This document shows, piece by piece, positions 22,800 through 35,800 of a DNA stretch of 64,000 nt. The notes under the pieces were generated by a model that made no database searches, was not told the origin of the DNA, and worked only from the letters and a program-made list of their open reading frames with translations. The stretch spans positions 19,448,205-19,512,204 of the forward strand of contig OX387184.1 of assembly GCA_947561395.2 (NCBI GenBank), written 5' to 3'. Position 1 is the stretch's first letter. Each line of letters starts with the position of its first letter. This DNA is from Buxus sempervirens (Eukaryota; Streptophyta; Magnoliopsida; Buxales; Buxaceae). The translations under genes were made by a program, and so were the position numbers.

Positions 22800-24240
22800 A
22801 TTTCTATTTTTAGTAGATGACAAAAATTTTCCTATGAGATTTATGAACATTTAGTTATAATTCATCATATGAGAAAAGCATCATTGATTTATTCTTCAGA
22901 GAATGTTCATGGCTTTATCTTCATGAGGCTGTTGTTTCATGTGCAGGCGACAAAGCAAGTATTGTTGATAACCTGTTTGGTCATTGTCTTGTGGCTACGA
23001 TGGTTTGGAAGTTTCTTTCTAAATTTCATCTGGTCTTTTTTGGACCAATGAAGTTTCAAATGTTAGGGAAGAAGGAAGGATGCTTAATCAAATTGCTTAC
23101 TTTGGTGTATTTGGGTTCTATGGTGAGAGAGGAATCAGATGAATTTTGAGGGGGAGTCACAAAGACCACAATAGATTGTGAAATGCCATCATATAATGGT
23201 GTTTAATTAGGTATTCACATGCCTCATCATCCAAGACATTTGAGTTGATGATATTATGAGTTATTGGATAATTACTATGTATAGTCTGACGGGATAGAGG
23301 AATTATGAAGATGACTAAAAAAAATTTATGGCTGGATTTTCGGAGAATAATGAAGATTTGTCTTTTTTTTTTGGTTTTGAGTGTTGGAAGTTCATCTAGT
23401 TTGGCAGTTAGGTTACATATTTCACTTTTAAGGGATTAGGCAGCAAATTGAAGGGCCCCCTACTGATCAAGCAGTCACCTAAGTAAGAAATTAAGTAAGA
23501 AATTGAGCTCTAACAAAATTTAGTGCTTGATGACTTTGGAAGCCAATATGGTTTTTTTCTTTTGCCTAGCTCCTCTAGAATTATCATTATCATTAATTGT
23601 ATAGATTAAATTTGTGTTGACTTATATAACACTTGTCATTAATTATTGCCATGAATTGCTTAATACTTATAATGATTTTGTGGAAAAATATGCAGGCAAC
23701 GGAGCAAGGAGGTGCAGGATACATTCTTCTCATATGCAACCGTCAGATAAATGAGCAATAGTGGAAAGCTGAAGATAGACTATTCTTAGTTCTTTTTCTC
23801 TTTTTTACAAGAACAAAATGAACTTTTTATATGAAATTTTCCTTTGCAACATGTAAATAATTTTGGATGTCAAAATATTACATTTCATTTGTACTTTATA
23901 TTTTTATCAAAGTATCATAAATTGTTGTTATATTACAATTGTTGACAAGTACAAAATTATATGAATGTTTGTGTCTGTTCTTTGAATTATTTTATAAATT
24001 AATTACAGGTCTTGATAGATATATAAAAGGTGAAGAATGGTGCCTTTTGTGGGAGTTCTTTTTTCAACGGAGTTTTTTCAAAACGCCATTTAAAAAATGA
24101 TCTTCAAAAACTAAATTTTTAGCGGGCTACTAAAACTTATGAAACGCCAACAAATCCTCTCCTACTTGTTCGGTCTAGGATGTGGGGCGTTATATATATA
24201 TATGTTTATTTATTTATTTATTATTATTATTATTTTAAAA
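22800..24240. other. Unassigned AT-rich transposon-flank DNA
   Basis: About 1.4 kb with no supported gene. It may include the start of element A's region after protease and the inner part of a CACTA-like element. Two similar short blocks near 22.94 and 23.69 kb (TGCAGGCRACRRAGCAAG) suggest an internal duplication. It ends in a TA/TTA microsatellite at 24186-24236. Confidence 0.4.
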
Positions 24241-24340
24241 TGGGTTTCTTTAGAAGCATAATTCAGTGACAGGCCAATTTGTGATGGACACTTTTAGCGA
24301 CGATCCTTGCCTACCACTAAAAGAGTACTTTTTTTAGTGT
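24241..24340. mobile_element. CACTA-like terminal fragment
   Basis: Ends TTTTTTTAGTG (reverse complement CACTAAAAAAA) and contains the sub-terminal words TTTAGCGACGA and CAGTGACAG typical of plant CACTA ends. An opposite end was not found, so this is a remnant. Upstream GCGGGCTACTAAAA and AACGCC words near 24.12 kb may belong to it. Confidence 0.4.
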
Positions 24341-24592
24341 AATTGGAAGGCTATGGTTTATCTTATAAAAAGTTATAAATTATGCTCTTTTAACATCAAT
24401 TACAAAATCAAAAAGTCAAAATAACTGTTTGATTTTCTTTGTAAACAACCAAACAATAGAAAGTGATTTCTTAAAAAAATTTCTTCTTTCTTTTCTCTAG
24501 CAAACCAAACAATAGAAATTACCTTCTTTTCATTTCTTTTCCTTCGGGATTTCTTTTCTTTTCTCCCCAAATCCAAGGCTCCAAACACAGCC
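24341..24592 (-). mobile_element. PIF/Harbinger-like MITE or end fragment
   Basis: The right 200 bp match the right end of the element at 42726-46532 (CCAAATCCAAGGCTCCAAAC then ACAGCC, preceded by TTTCTTTTCTTTTCTCC). It is followed by TAA, a fitting 3-bp target site. A clear left terminus is not seen. Confidence 0.5.
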
Positions 24593-24799
24593 TAAAGGAA
24601 AGTGAACAAGAGGTTCACTTGATATGTTTTTGAGCTTTAGGCAAGCAGTGCCTTTATGAGATCGGTTCTACATAAACTGTTCACTAGATCAACCTTGGGT
24701 TGTATTGAATCTAGTGGGCATAAAGGTGGTTATGGATCCATAGTCAATCTAGATAATGTCTTAGTGTTGGCTTGTTGAATTAACACCCCGGGCCACCTA

Positions 24800-25019
24800 T
24801 GCGTTTCCTCTATGATAGAGAGGCCTTCCATGAGGAAAGTGCTGCAATCACCTAAATGCGTTTCCTCTATGATAGAGAGGCCTTCCATGAAGGAAGTGCT
24901 ACGATCTCCTAAATGTGTTTCCTCTATGATAGAGAGGACTTCCATGAGGGAAGTGCTGCGATCTCTTTAATGCGTTTCTTCCATGATGGAGAAGCCTTCC
25001 ATGAGGGAAGTGCTACGGC
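24800..25019. repeat. 57-bp tandem repeat, four copies
   Basis: Four head-to-tail copies of a 57-bp unit starting TGCGTTTCCTCTATGATAGA, containing GAGGCCTTCCATGAGGGAAG and ending CTAAA. The last copy is shorter and most diverged. No coding role is supported. Confidence 0.88.
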
Positions 25020-26836
25020 AAAGTAGTCAAATTTTCACAAGTCCCACCATAACATATGGTTTGAGATAAATCTTGTTATTTGAATTTGTTTTGATGGATT
25101 TTGTCGGATTATTCAGATCATTCACGTTCATCATTAAAATTATATGTTTTCAGTTCATCCATGGTTTTAGAACTGTTAAAAATGTTTATAAGCATGCAAG
25201 TGCTACTTACTGGGATATTCGTATCTCATACAATTTTATTTTGTTTGGTTTTCAGATCTTAGAAAGGTCAATATCGGAGGGTAAAAGCTGGGATCAAGTG
25301 AGTTCAGATTAAGGCTTTAGTTTGAGTTGGGTTTTAGTTGACTATGATTACATCTTTAATTGTTTATTCCTATTTCCTTTACTCTGATATTGTGATCCTA
25401 AGTAGAAAAGTAATCCTTCGGTGATGAATTATGATCTAGTTCACATAACCCGGATCTGAGGAATTACATATTGAAAGCTTAACATTAAAAAAAATGAACA
25501 ATAAAAAAATCAGTTTTCCAATTACCCACCAACACACAATTTTATACATTTTCAAAATCATTTTGAAGTAATTGTTGCCCAAGAGGTTTTTCTTCAACCC
25601 TTTACAAAAATATAGAAATAATTTAAAATTTTTTATGTTTTCAAATTGTTTTTTCTCCCAAAAATGTTATGTAACGGATTCATATCTTTTGAACTTAATT
25701 CAAACTAATAGTTTTAGATTAATCATTAGGATAGAAAGAAGATAGAATCTAATCTAATCTAACATATATTAAGGCAAACGGGATCTTGAGAGGGCAATAT
25801 GTCAAGCTAAGAAATTTTGTAATTTTTTTTTTTTTTTATACACCCCTCCATCTTCCCATTTACAATTCTCTCTCTTCTTAGATTAGGAATATTGAAGCGA
25901 AGAGTGAGGGAGATCCTGATGAAATGATTGAGGAGACGCCTGAATGAAAAAATACGAAAGAAAATTTTCTTTTCTCGTGCATCTCTTTTATCATTTTCCG
26001 GGCATTATCATCCACCCATTATCCCATTTTTGTTTCTCCTGCACTCCCCAGTTCACGGAGGTAGACAACTGACTCGGTGATGCTCTTGATCCGGTTAGTA
26101 CTCATACACCACCTCCACAACAGCTTCACGGAGGTAGACAACCCAGAAAGGTTTCATTGAATGTTCTACCAAACAATATAAATGCCTCACCCCAACCAAC
26201 TGGGATTAACAAATCCTGTTCAACCATCTTAATTCTGCCAAAAAAAGAAGGAAGCTTTCAACCAAATACAGGCATCAAAACTGTATACTTGAGAGCTTTC
26301 TGGTGACCTAAATATTTACGCCACAATATCAGCGACGTATTTTCAGCTTCAAGATCAACATAGATTAGAAGAGCCAAGAATCTGACTGTATAAAAAGCTT
26401 TCTTGAGCATTTACTTGATCAACTTCTTATTAAATTATTTTTGTCTCAACTAATCCATTTAATCAATTAAGATTCCAGACGGCGGGGGGGTGGTGGGGTG
26501 GTGTACAGTCAAAACCAAGACCCAAGTTTCTATCTGCAGATATACTGAAAACAAAGTAACATGCATTAGAGCTACATTCAATCAGAGGAAAGCACTGATC
26601 AAAGATCAATATTTTTAGATCTCAATAGTCACAAAGTGATTGCTAATACAATTGTGGACTAGAGGGAGGTTGAAAGTATATCTTTTGAAGCCTCCCATCT
26701 TTTGACCTCTAAGGGCTCTTGATGAGTCTTAGAATCCACATGATCAAAGAGCAATCCTAATCACAAAAGGACGCAGTGTTGAAATTATGTTTAAGCCTGT
26801 TCAGTATCTAATAGAATAGAAATCTTAAGTGTGTGC
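25020..26836. other. Intergenic region and 3' flank of the phosphatase gene
   Basis: AT-rich DNA without a supported gene. A repeated phrase TTCACGGAGGTAGACAAC occurs near 26.05 and 26.13 kb. A SINE-like phrase (CACCCCAACCAACTGGGAT) lies near 26.19 kb. The 3' UTR of the phosphatase must lie in the right part. No clear AATAAA was chosen. Confidence 0.4.
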
Positions 26837-29800
26837 TTACGAATTCTCAAACCGAACAACTACACAAGTTATGTTGTCAGAGCTTCCTCGTGCATAGGCT
26901 TCTTCTATAAGTTTTCTTGATGCTGCTTCCGCATCAGATATGCCTTGTACTATAGCCACAGCATCCTAAATACAGGATAGAAACATATTAAAATTGGATT
27001 CAAAAGATTGCATAAGCAGCATAGCCTCGTAATCCACGCAAGGAAAATTAGACCATTCAAAACAAATAACAAATTTAAAGAACACAACACACTCAAGGTC
27101 CATAATTAACATTAACCACAGCCTCCATTCATACAAAGACCACCGAGAACTTCTTTCATAGACAAATATAAGGAGAGTGAGGATACCCTTGTCTCTCCTC
27201 CAATCGCAAAATCATTCAGTTAGAGAACCATTCACCAGAACCAATTTACTTCTAAGAAATAGGGATATACCAGCAAATAAAACCCCAACAAAAATTAATT
27301 TCATACACAGAAAATTGCTTTGTGCAGGAATTTTATACACAGATATTTGCTTTGTTCTGGGTAAGGAACTATCTCACCAAAGGTTTTGCAATTGAAGAAC
27401 TTTATCATGCAAGACCAAATACATATGCAATTATGATCATAGTGCTTAAACAATATAGACTAAGAAAATGCAAATCCATTGCAAAGTTCAACTAAGTTCA
27501 GATCTCTTCACCGAAGGAAGGAGTAATTAATTTTTCACATTTCTAAATTCTTTATAATAACGACCAATTTTGAACATGTCAAATTATGCCATGTTTGATT
27601 TTAAGAATGGGACTGGTTGAATTTAATTTTAATACCAAGCCATCCAAGCTGGAAGTAGCGAGTTGACACCGAATGGTGTACACGTAGTCGATTGAGCAAC
27701 ATGAATGTCGAGAGAAATTAAACAGTGCAGCTCTTTTCCATTGTTCCAAAAATTTGAGCTGGGTGATTGGATTTTTTACTGTCATTGTTAATTTGTTATT
27801 GTCATGTATCCAGACTAGAAAGATAGAATCTGATGGTAGAAACTAAACGACTAAAACTTTGTGGACAAAGTCCTCAAGATGAAGAAACCATTTCCAAATC
27901 AACAAGCTTCCAATCACAAAGCATACGAAAGGGAACAAATTATATTCAATTGACACAAACTAAGAATAAAACCTAACCAAAAGCGCAGAGTACAACAACA
28001 AATTTACCATTCATTTTCCATTGAAGTTTATTCCGTCCTATCAAATAATTTACATAACTTCATACATTAACTACACAATGCATCACAAAGATATAACTAG
28101 AGAATAAGCACTTGCCTTATTGGATACAACATTCCAAAGTCCATCACTTGCAATGATTATAAAATCTACACCATCAACTTCTTCTTCCTAAGCATTTAAA
28201 GAGACAAAAAGAAGTAAGAACAAGAAGGTCACAAATAATTAATGCAAACAAAGGCAACACGAATCTAATAAGTAACCATATTAAAGAAAGGCTCTAACAC
28301 ATCTAGCATCTTAAACGATGGCCCATCAATGTTTTAGAAAATTTTAAACCATATCTAGCTTACTAATCTAATAAGTAAAGATGTTAAAGTAAAGCTCTAA
28401 TATGTCTAGCATCTTAAACGATGGCCCCATCACCACTACCATGTTTTAAAATTTTTAAACCATATCATAGCTTATTTGCATGTAGTCCAAATCAAGGAAG
28501 CAGAAATGCACCTTCAAAACCCTTTTTCAGTTTTCTAAACAACAATAAAAATAAAAAAGTTTCTTACCCCAACTAGCTGGGGTTGACAACATGAATCCCA
28601 TTCTCCATCCCAACCAGCAAATAACCAAAAATAGTATAAAAAATCATATTTTGTGAAAAAACAAATATAATGTAGAACCGAAATAAATGAAGTCTTAGGA
28701 GGGGACAGGGAAAAAAAGGAAAGAATAAGCAAAAAAACTTTATTATATGAGAATACCAGTGTTGCAAACAGGATATAGATAGTTTACCTGAATTTCTGGC
28801 TCCGCAACAACATATGGCTTAAGTAATTTGTCTCCAAATGCACGAGACACAGCAAGTACACCACCAACCCGCCATGTTCCTAATGAAGTTCAGATTCACT
28901 TGAGATGACTACATAATCAAAATGGTAATTTACATATTACAGTACATCTACAGTCTCTGGTAATAGTTATGAGCCATTATGTTTCTGATCATGTACTATT
29001 AGAATAGGATTCTCAAAATTATATATCTGGTGAACAAGAAGTAGGCATTACAAGCACCACGAAAACCCAACCTTGGTTCTTGCAATTATCCTGGGAGATT
29101 ACCTGTTCTCTCTGGCATTTGGACAACCCTCTTATGAATTTTTTTTTTTTTTTTGGATCATTAACAATTTCCATTTCATCTGGGGACCACAAATTTAAAC
29201 AATGTAGCATAAAACTATTTTACAGCCCTAAATAATACAAGGACCATAGAACAAAGCTATCAAAAGACAACAGAAAACGTAGAGGTTGCCAATTTTTGTT
29301 TGGTACTTTGCCTCTCAACAAAAGACTAGACCCCTTTATTGGTTATACTTTTTTAATCACTTGATCAAATCAATCAAAGAGGTGAACTTGATACACTCTT
29401 AAATCCATATGTGAAAATGTTCTAAAGTTTCCTAAAGTTCTTAATTTTATAGTTTTTCCTTGCTTATGTTTATATTTCTCAATTGAGGAAGGCTGATGCA
29501 TTCATGACACAGGATAGCCATATTACTTTGCCAAATCACAAATACAGAGAATTAAGCTTATCAAAGCATGATAAATAGGTAGTTGAATCTCCATATAATG
29601 CGGTAATTGAACCCAAGGTCTATAATATCTATAATGACTATCAGAAGCACAAATAACTCTACTCTATAGAAATCCCCATCAACTGATGGAACTGCAAAAT
29701 TATGAATGATTGTCCCTCTATGATCCTATGTGATGCAAGGGGATCCGAGACAGATGATGCTAAGCTTTCAGATTGCACGTTAATGGCGCTGAAATACCAT

Positions 29801-32800
29801 GAATTGGCAGATCAGCGCAAAGGCAGGAAGTGATTGTGATATCTCCTAATTGGGGCAATTTTGAGTGCTTTTTAGTATTTTAACCGTAACTTTGGCTACG
29901 GGTATCGGAATCGCACATATGACCTCAATTCGAAAAGCTATCTTCGGCGAGCACGCCATGGACACCCACTTAAGTCGGTTTGCATCTTTTCCGACCTCAA
30001 ATTCCGCTGTTGACCCCTCTGAATCACTATTTCAGTTATTTTTTTGCTATTTCTGGTAATATTTCATTTGTCAATTAGGAAGTGATTTTAAACCCGATTT
30101 GTGCCAAATTTTTCACAGGTTGCTTATTTTATTCTGTATTTCATTTAGGCAAGCTTTAGGGGATTTTGCCGTTTTTAGTAACTTTCCAATACAAACGATT
30201 TTTGGCTATAAAGTCCGGCTTCTAGACTGATTTTATTATTACTTGATTAAATAATATTCAATTGAATCTCAAAGACGGTTTTCTCTGTGATTTGGGGCAA
30301 ACTGGTTGTGTTCTTCCCTGTTAATTATCTGTTCGAGCATGGCACGAGACAGGCAGTTATAACGTTCACGAGATAAGCAAGGCAAGGCCAAGATCACTGA
30401 TTGGGAGAAGATGAAGAAAATGAAGAGTCACTTCCTTCCCTTTGGCTATACTCAAACCTTGTTTCAACGACTCCATACGTTGAGGCAGGGCGCGAGATCA
30501 GTTGATGATTATACGAAGGAGTTTTACCAGTTGATCTCTCGAAACGATTTATCTGAGACAGAGGAGCAGATGGTGGCGTGGTATTTGGGAGGTTTGCGCC
30601 AACCCCTACAAGATGTCCTCAGTCTTCATTCACTATGGACTGTTTTGGAGGCATACCAGCGTGCACTTGCAGTTGAAAAGCAGCAAAACAGGAGACCAGT
30701 GATCAGGAGCGATCAAAATAGTCGGCCAGTTCGCCCTCAGGACTCCCATCTTGCCCAGCGGCTACTGTAGGGTAATTCTAACCCTACTATTAGGTATTTT
30801 CGTTGTGGTGAACATGGGCATAAAGCTACTGATTGCAGAAAGCCTGCTAATCAAAAGGACAAAATTTTGTTGATTGAGGAAGACGTGGTAGACGAGACTG
30901 AGGAGATTGACGAGCCCGTGTATGATGATGATGATGCTGGCGATATGCTGTATGGAGATGGCCATGAGACTCTATTCGTTCGCAAGAGTCTATTGACCCC
31001 CAAGGGCGATTCAGGGGACGATTGGTTGAGGACCAATATTTTCCACAAGACCTGCACAGTTGCAGATAAAGTTTGCAAAATGATCATTGACAGCAGCAAT
31101 TGTGAGAATATAGTGTCCGAGGAGGCTGTCCAGAAATTGCAGTTGAAGACAGACCATCATCCTAAGCCATACAAGTTGTCGTGGCTGAATAAAGGCAGTG
31201 AGGTAACAGTTGATAGGCGATGCCTCGTGTCTTTTTCAATTGGCAGAAAATATTTTGATAATGCCTGATGTGATGTTGTGACTATGGATGCGTGTCATAT
31301 ATTGTTGGGTCGACCTTGGCAATATGACCGCAGTGTCATCCACAATGGACGGAAGAATATATATTCCCTTCACATCAAGGGGAAAAAGGTTGTGTTGGCA
31401 CCCCGGCGGGAAGGACTCACTCTTGCACCGCTAGCCAATAATACTAACCTACTTTCTACGTCCAGGTTTTTAGATGAGATTGAGTATGGAGATGTGGTAT
31501 ATGCCCTACTGCCTTGCAGGAACAATACCGTGGCCATAGACTCTGACTTACCAACAGAAGTTCAGCAACTGCTAGCAGAGTTCGCTGACTTGATGCCATA
31601 GGATCTTCCTCCTAGGCTACCGCCTATGAGAGATATCCAGCACCAGATTGACCTTGTTCCAAGGTCGAGCTTGCTTAATTGACCAGCATACCGACTCAGT
31701 CCCAAGGAGGCTGAAGAGTTGCAGGGACAAGTGGTGGAGTTATTGGAGAGAGGTTATATTTGTGAGAGTATGAACCCATGTGTAGTCCCTACCCTACTCG
31801 TACCAAAGAAGGATGGTTCTTGGCGTATGTTTGTTGACAGCCGAGCAATCAACAGAATAACTATGAAGTACAGGTTTCCAATTCCCCGCCTGGATAATAT
31901 GTTGGATCAGCTGTCTAGTTCTAAGGTCTTCTCAAAAATTGACCTTAAAAGCGGATACCACCAGATCAAAATAAGGCCTGGAGATGAGTGGAAGGCAGCA
32001 TTTAAGACGCAACATGGGTTATAGGAGTGGATGGTCATGCCTTTTGAGCTATCCAATGCGCCCAACACATTTATGAGATTTATGCCTCAGATTTTGCGAC
32101 ATTTTATGGGGAAATTCGTTGTGGTTTACTTTGACGATATTCTCATTTATAGTCCGACGTGAGCCTCACACTTTGATCACCTCTGTGATGTTTTTGAGAT
32201 GCTGAAGACAGAGTGCCTATTTGTCAATCAGAAGTGTTCTTTTTTCACTACTTCTGTAACTTTTCTTAGCTTTTTTGTGTCTACTGATGGTGTTCATACA
32301 AATTAGTCAAAAATAGGTGCAGTCTTAGAGTGGCCCAAACCAAAGACCTTGCATGATATCAGAAGTGTCCATGGATTGGCATCCTTCCACCGACGGTTCA
32401 TCAGAAATTTCAGCACTCTGATTGCTCCTATCACAGAGTGCCTCAGCGGACATGATTTCAAGTGGTCTAAGGAAGCAAAGGCCAGTTTTCAACTGGTCAA
32501 GCAGATGATGACCGAAGCACCAGTTTTGGCACTTCCTGATTTTGACAAAGTGTTCGAAATAAATTATGATGCGTCTGGCATTGGCATTGGTGGTGTTCTG
32601 AGTCAGGGCGTCCGGTTGCTTTTTTCAGTGAGAAGCTATCGGGATCAAAGAAAAATTATTCCACCTATGACCTGGAGTTCTATGCCATAGTTCAGTCCTT
32701 GAAGCATTTGCATCACTACCTAGTACAGAAGGAATTCATTCTATTTACTGATCATGAGGCCCTGAAGTACATCAATGGCCAACACAAGTTGAGTAGACTG

Positions 32801-35800
32801 CATGCCAAGTGGGTGTACTTGCAGGAGTTCACCTTTACGCTGAGACACCAAGCAGGGAGCCTGAACCGCATCATAGATGCCCTGAATCGTCGTACTTTAC
32901 TTATCACCACCATGAGTAACAGAGTTGCAGGCTTTGAGGCTTTCACAGATATATATGCAGCTGATCCTTCCTTCAGAAGGATATTTCAAGAGGTAACTGA
33001 TGGTCACCGTCATGATTTTGTTTTGCATAATGGTTATCTGTTTCGTGGATTATAGTTGTTCATTGAGGCAGTAGATTATAAGTGAACTTCATAATGAGGG
33101 ACACTTTGGCCGAGATAAGACCTTGTCCCTTATCTCTTCTGACTTTTATTGGCCCAAGTTGACCAGTGATGTGGCTCATTATGTAGACCGCTCTTATGTT
33201 TGCCAACAGTCTACGGGAGTTCTCACCAATGCAGGCCTGTACACTCCCTTACCTGTTCCTGAAGCTCCTTGGTTCGATGTCAGCATGGATTTTGTGTTGG
33301 GCTTACCTCGTACCTAACAGGCCTCGGATTCTATCTTTGTGGTGATTGACAGGTTTTCCAAGATGGCCCATTTTATAGCCTGCAGGAAGACTATGGATGC
33401 TGCCCGGATTACCCATCTTTACTTCAAGGAGATTGTTTACATGGTGTTCCTCGATCCATCACTTCAGATCGTGATACCAAGTTCATCAGTCATTTCTGGC
33501 AGAGCTTGTGAGGGAAACTGGGGACACAATTGAATTTTAGCAGCGCCTACCACCCCCAGACGGATGACCAGACCGAGGTGGTGAATTAGAGTTTGGGCAA
33601 CCTTTTGAGGTGTTTGGCATGCACTAAACCGAAGTATTGGGATTTGGCATTACCTCAGGCAAAATTTGCCTATAACAGATCGCAAAACAGAACCACAGGC
33701 TTAAGCCCATTTGAGATTGTCTATGGTCAAAACCCATCCGGGGTGCTGGACTTAGCCCCTATTCCACGTGTAAGACGTTTCAGTCCTAAAGCAGATGAGA
33801 TGGCAGCGCATCTTCAGGGTATCCATGAGCAGATGAAGCTGGCCATTCATGAAAGCAATACCAAGTACAAGATTAAGGTTGACAGTCATCGTCATCAGGT
33901 ACTTCTTGATGTTGGTAATTTTGTTTGCGCTGTATTAACTCATGATCGTTTTCCTGTTGGTGAGTATAATAAACTTAAGGACCGAAAGATTGGACCTTGT
34001 GAGGTACTGCAGAAGATCAATGATAATACTTACAGGTTGCGCCTTCCTAGTCACTTGAAGACTTCTAATGTCTTTAATGTGAAGAATTCTAAGTCCTTGT
34101 TTTGTGGATTCTGATGACACTACTTTAAACTCGAGGACAAGTTCTTTCCAACTCGGGGCGACTGATGCAAGGGGATCCAAGACAGATGATGCTGAGCTGT
34201 CAGATTACATGTTGATGGAGCTGAAATACCATGAATTGGTAGATCAGCACAAAGGCAGGAAGTGATCGTGATATCTTTCTAATTGAGGCAATTTTGAGTG
34301 CGTTTCAGTATTTTAACCGTAACTTTGACTACAAGTATCGAAATCGCACATATTACCCCAATTTGGAAATTTATTTTCAGCGCGCATGCCATAGACACCC
34401 ACCTAAGTAGGTGTGCATCTTTTCCGACCTCAAATTCCACTATTTTCCCCTCCAAATCACTATTTTAGTTATTTTTGTGCTATTTCGTTTGTCAATTAGG
34501 AAGTGATTTTAAACCCGATTTGGGCCAGATTTTTCACAGGTTGCTTATTTTATTCTATATTTCATTTAGGCAAGCTTTAAGGGATTTTGCCGTTTTCAGT
34601 AACTTTCCAATACAGACGATTTTTGGCTATAAAGTCCGGCTTGTGGACTGATTTTATTATTACTTGATTAAATAATATTCGGTTGAATCTCAGAGACGAT
34701 TTTCTCTGTGTTTTAGGGCAAACTACTTGTGTTCTTCCCTGTTAATTATCTATTTGAACTAGCCTGCAGAATAATCGCTATTCTGTCCGGCGTCACTATG
34801 GCATGCCACCAGCCCATGATGAGCCAATATAGCACAACCAAGGTTTTAAGTTTCGGTGCCACTGGGCGTGCCGCCCAGGGCACCGAACGGCATTTCGGCG
34901 ACACGCCGGCAGCGTGCCGCCGAAACGTCGGAAAATTTTTAATGGGCAAAAAAAATAAAAAATTATTATTTTTTGGATTTCAACGGCACACCACTCCGTT
35001 TCGCCGGTACGTCGCTCGTTTCGCTAAAAAAATTTACATTTTTTTCTCTGTTTCGCCCGTTTCGCTCGGCACGCCGCCCATTTTGCTCGAAATTTCGGTC
35101 CGTTTCGCCGACGATGCAAATTGACGATTTCCCCTAGCGAAACGCATCGTTGGGGGCATAAAAACCGAAATTTCGGCGGCACGCCGCGGCGTGCCCCAAG
35201 ACCTCAAAACTGATGGGCCCCAAGACCTCAAAAATGAGCAAATAGGCAAAGAAACACACCACCCACATACCCCCCAAACAAAAAAAAGAAAAGAAAGCAC
35301 CCACCCAGTCCGAAAACGACAAAAAAACACACACATCACAAAAAAGAAAAACGAAAAAAGAAAGAAAGCTTGAAATAAATGATTGTCATAGCTTGCATGA
35401 TCATCTAACCAGGCTATTCACATTTCAACTAACTTTTAGGTAAGTCTTACTTCAACATGTACCTGATTTGGCTCAAAATTGCATATTTTGTATAATTTTT
35501 TTTTCTTGCACTAAAATGCCAGGCCAATGGATAGACTTCTTTGCATTGTGCCAAACCAAACTGTAGTATTCAATTCAGAAGGCATGATATGCATTCTTTC
35601 ATTGGTTTGTGGGATGCTCAAGAGTTTCAAATCCCACAAATTCATTTCATTGAAATAAGGGCACCATAATTAGCCATATGTTATGTTACCTGAGCATATG
35701 CAAGCAAGCACATGTGTCCATATAATACTCAGAGTTTAGACAAATATCCATATATATCCATACACTAACCAACAAAACATATTTTACCTGCCCAAATAAT

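Larger units (their letters stand above)
29731..34760 (+). mobile_element. Element D: old Ty3/gypsy retrotransposon in phosphatase intron 5
   Basis: About 5.0 kb in plus orientation, antisense to the host gene. LTRs at 29731-30339 and about 34163-34760 both start TGATGCAAGG and end near TTCTTCCCTGTTAATTATCT plus about 9 bp. A primer-like TGGCACGAGAC follows the left LTR, and a short G-rich tract precedes the right one. Parts: gag about 30.4-30.85 kb with a CCHC-type knuckle relic, protease about 31.0-31.4, reverse transcriptase about 31.7-32.3 (FDDILIYS seen), RNase H about 32.4-32.9, integrase about 33.05-34.1. Reading is lost at many places; it is a dead fossil. LTRs differ at roughly one in ten sites, mostly transitions, so it is several million years old. 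No clear target duplication. The RT pattern is chromovirus-like. Confidence 0.88.

Noticed and set aside
29019-29210. Minus-strand frame next to an A-run (T-run at about 29.14 kb) as a processed gene copy
   Set aside because: The A-run is internal to the frame and the peptide matches nothing recognised; probably chance in phosphatase intron 5.
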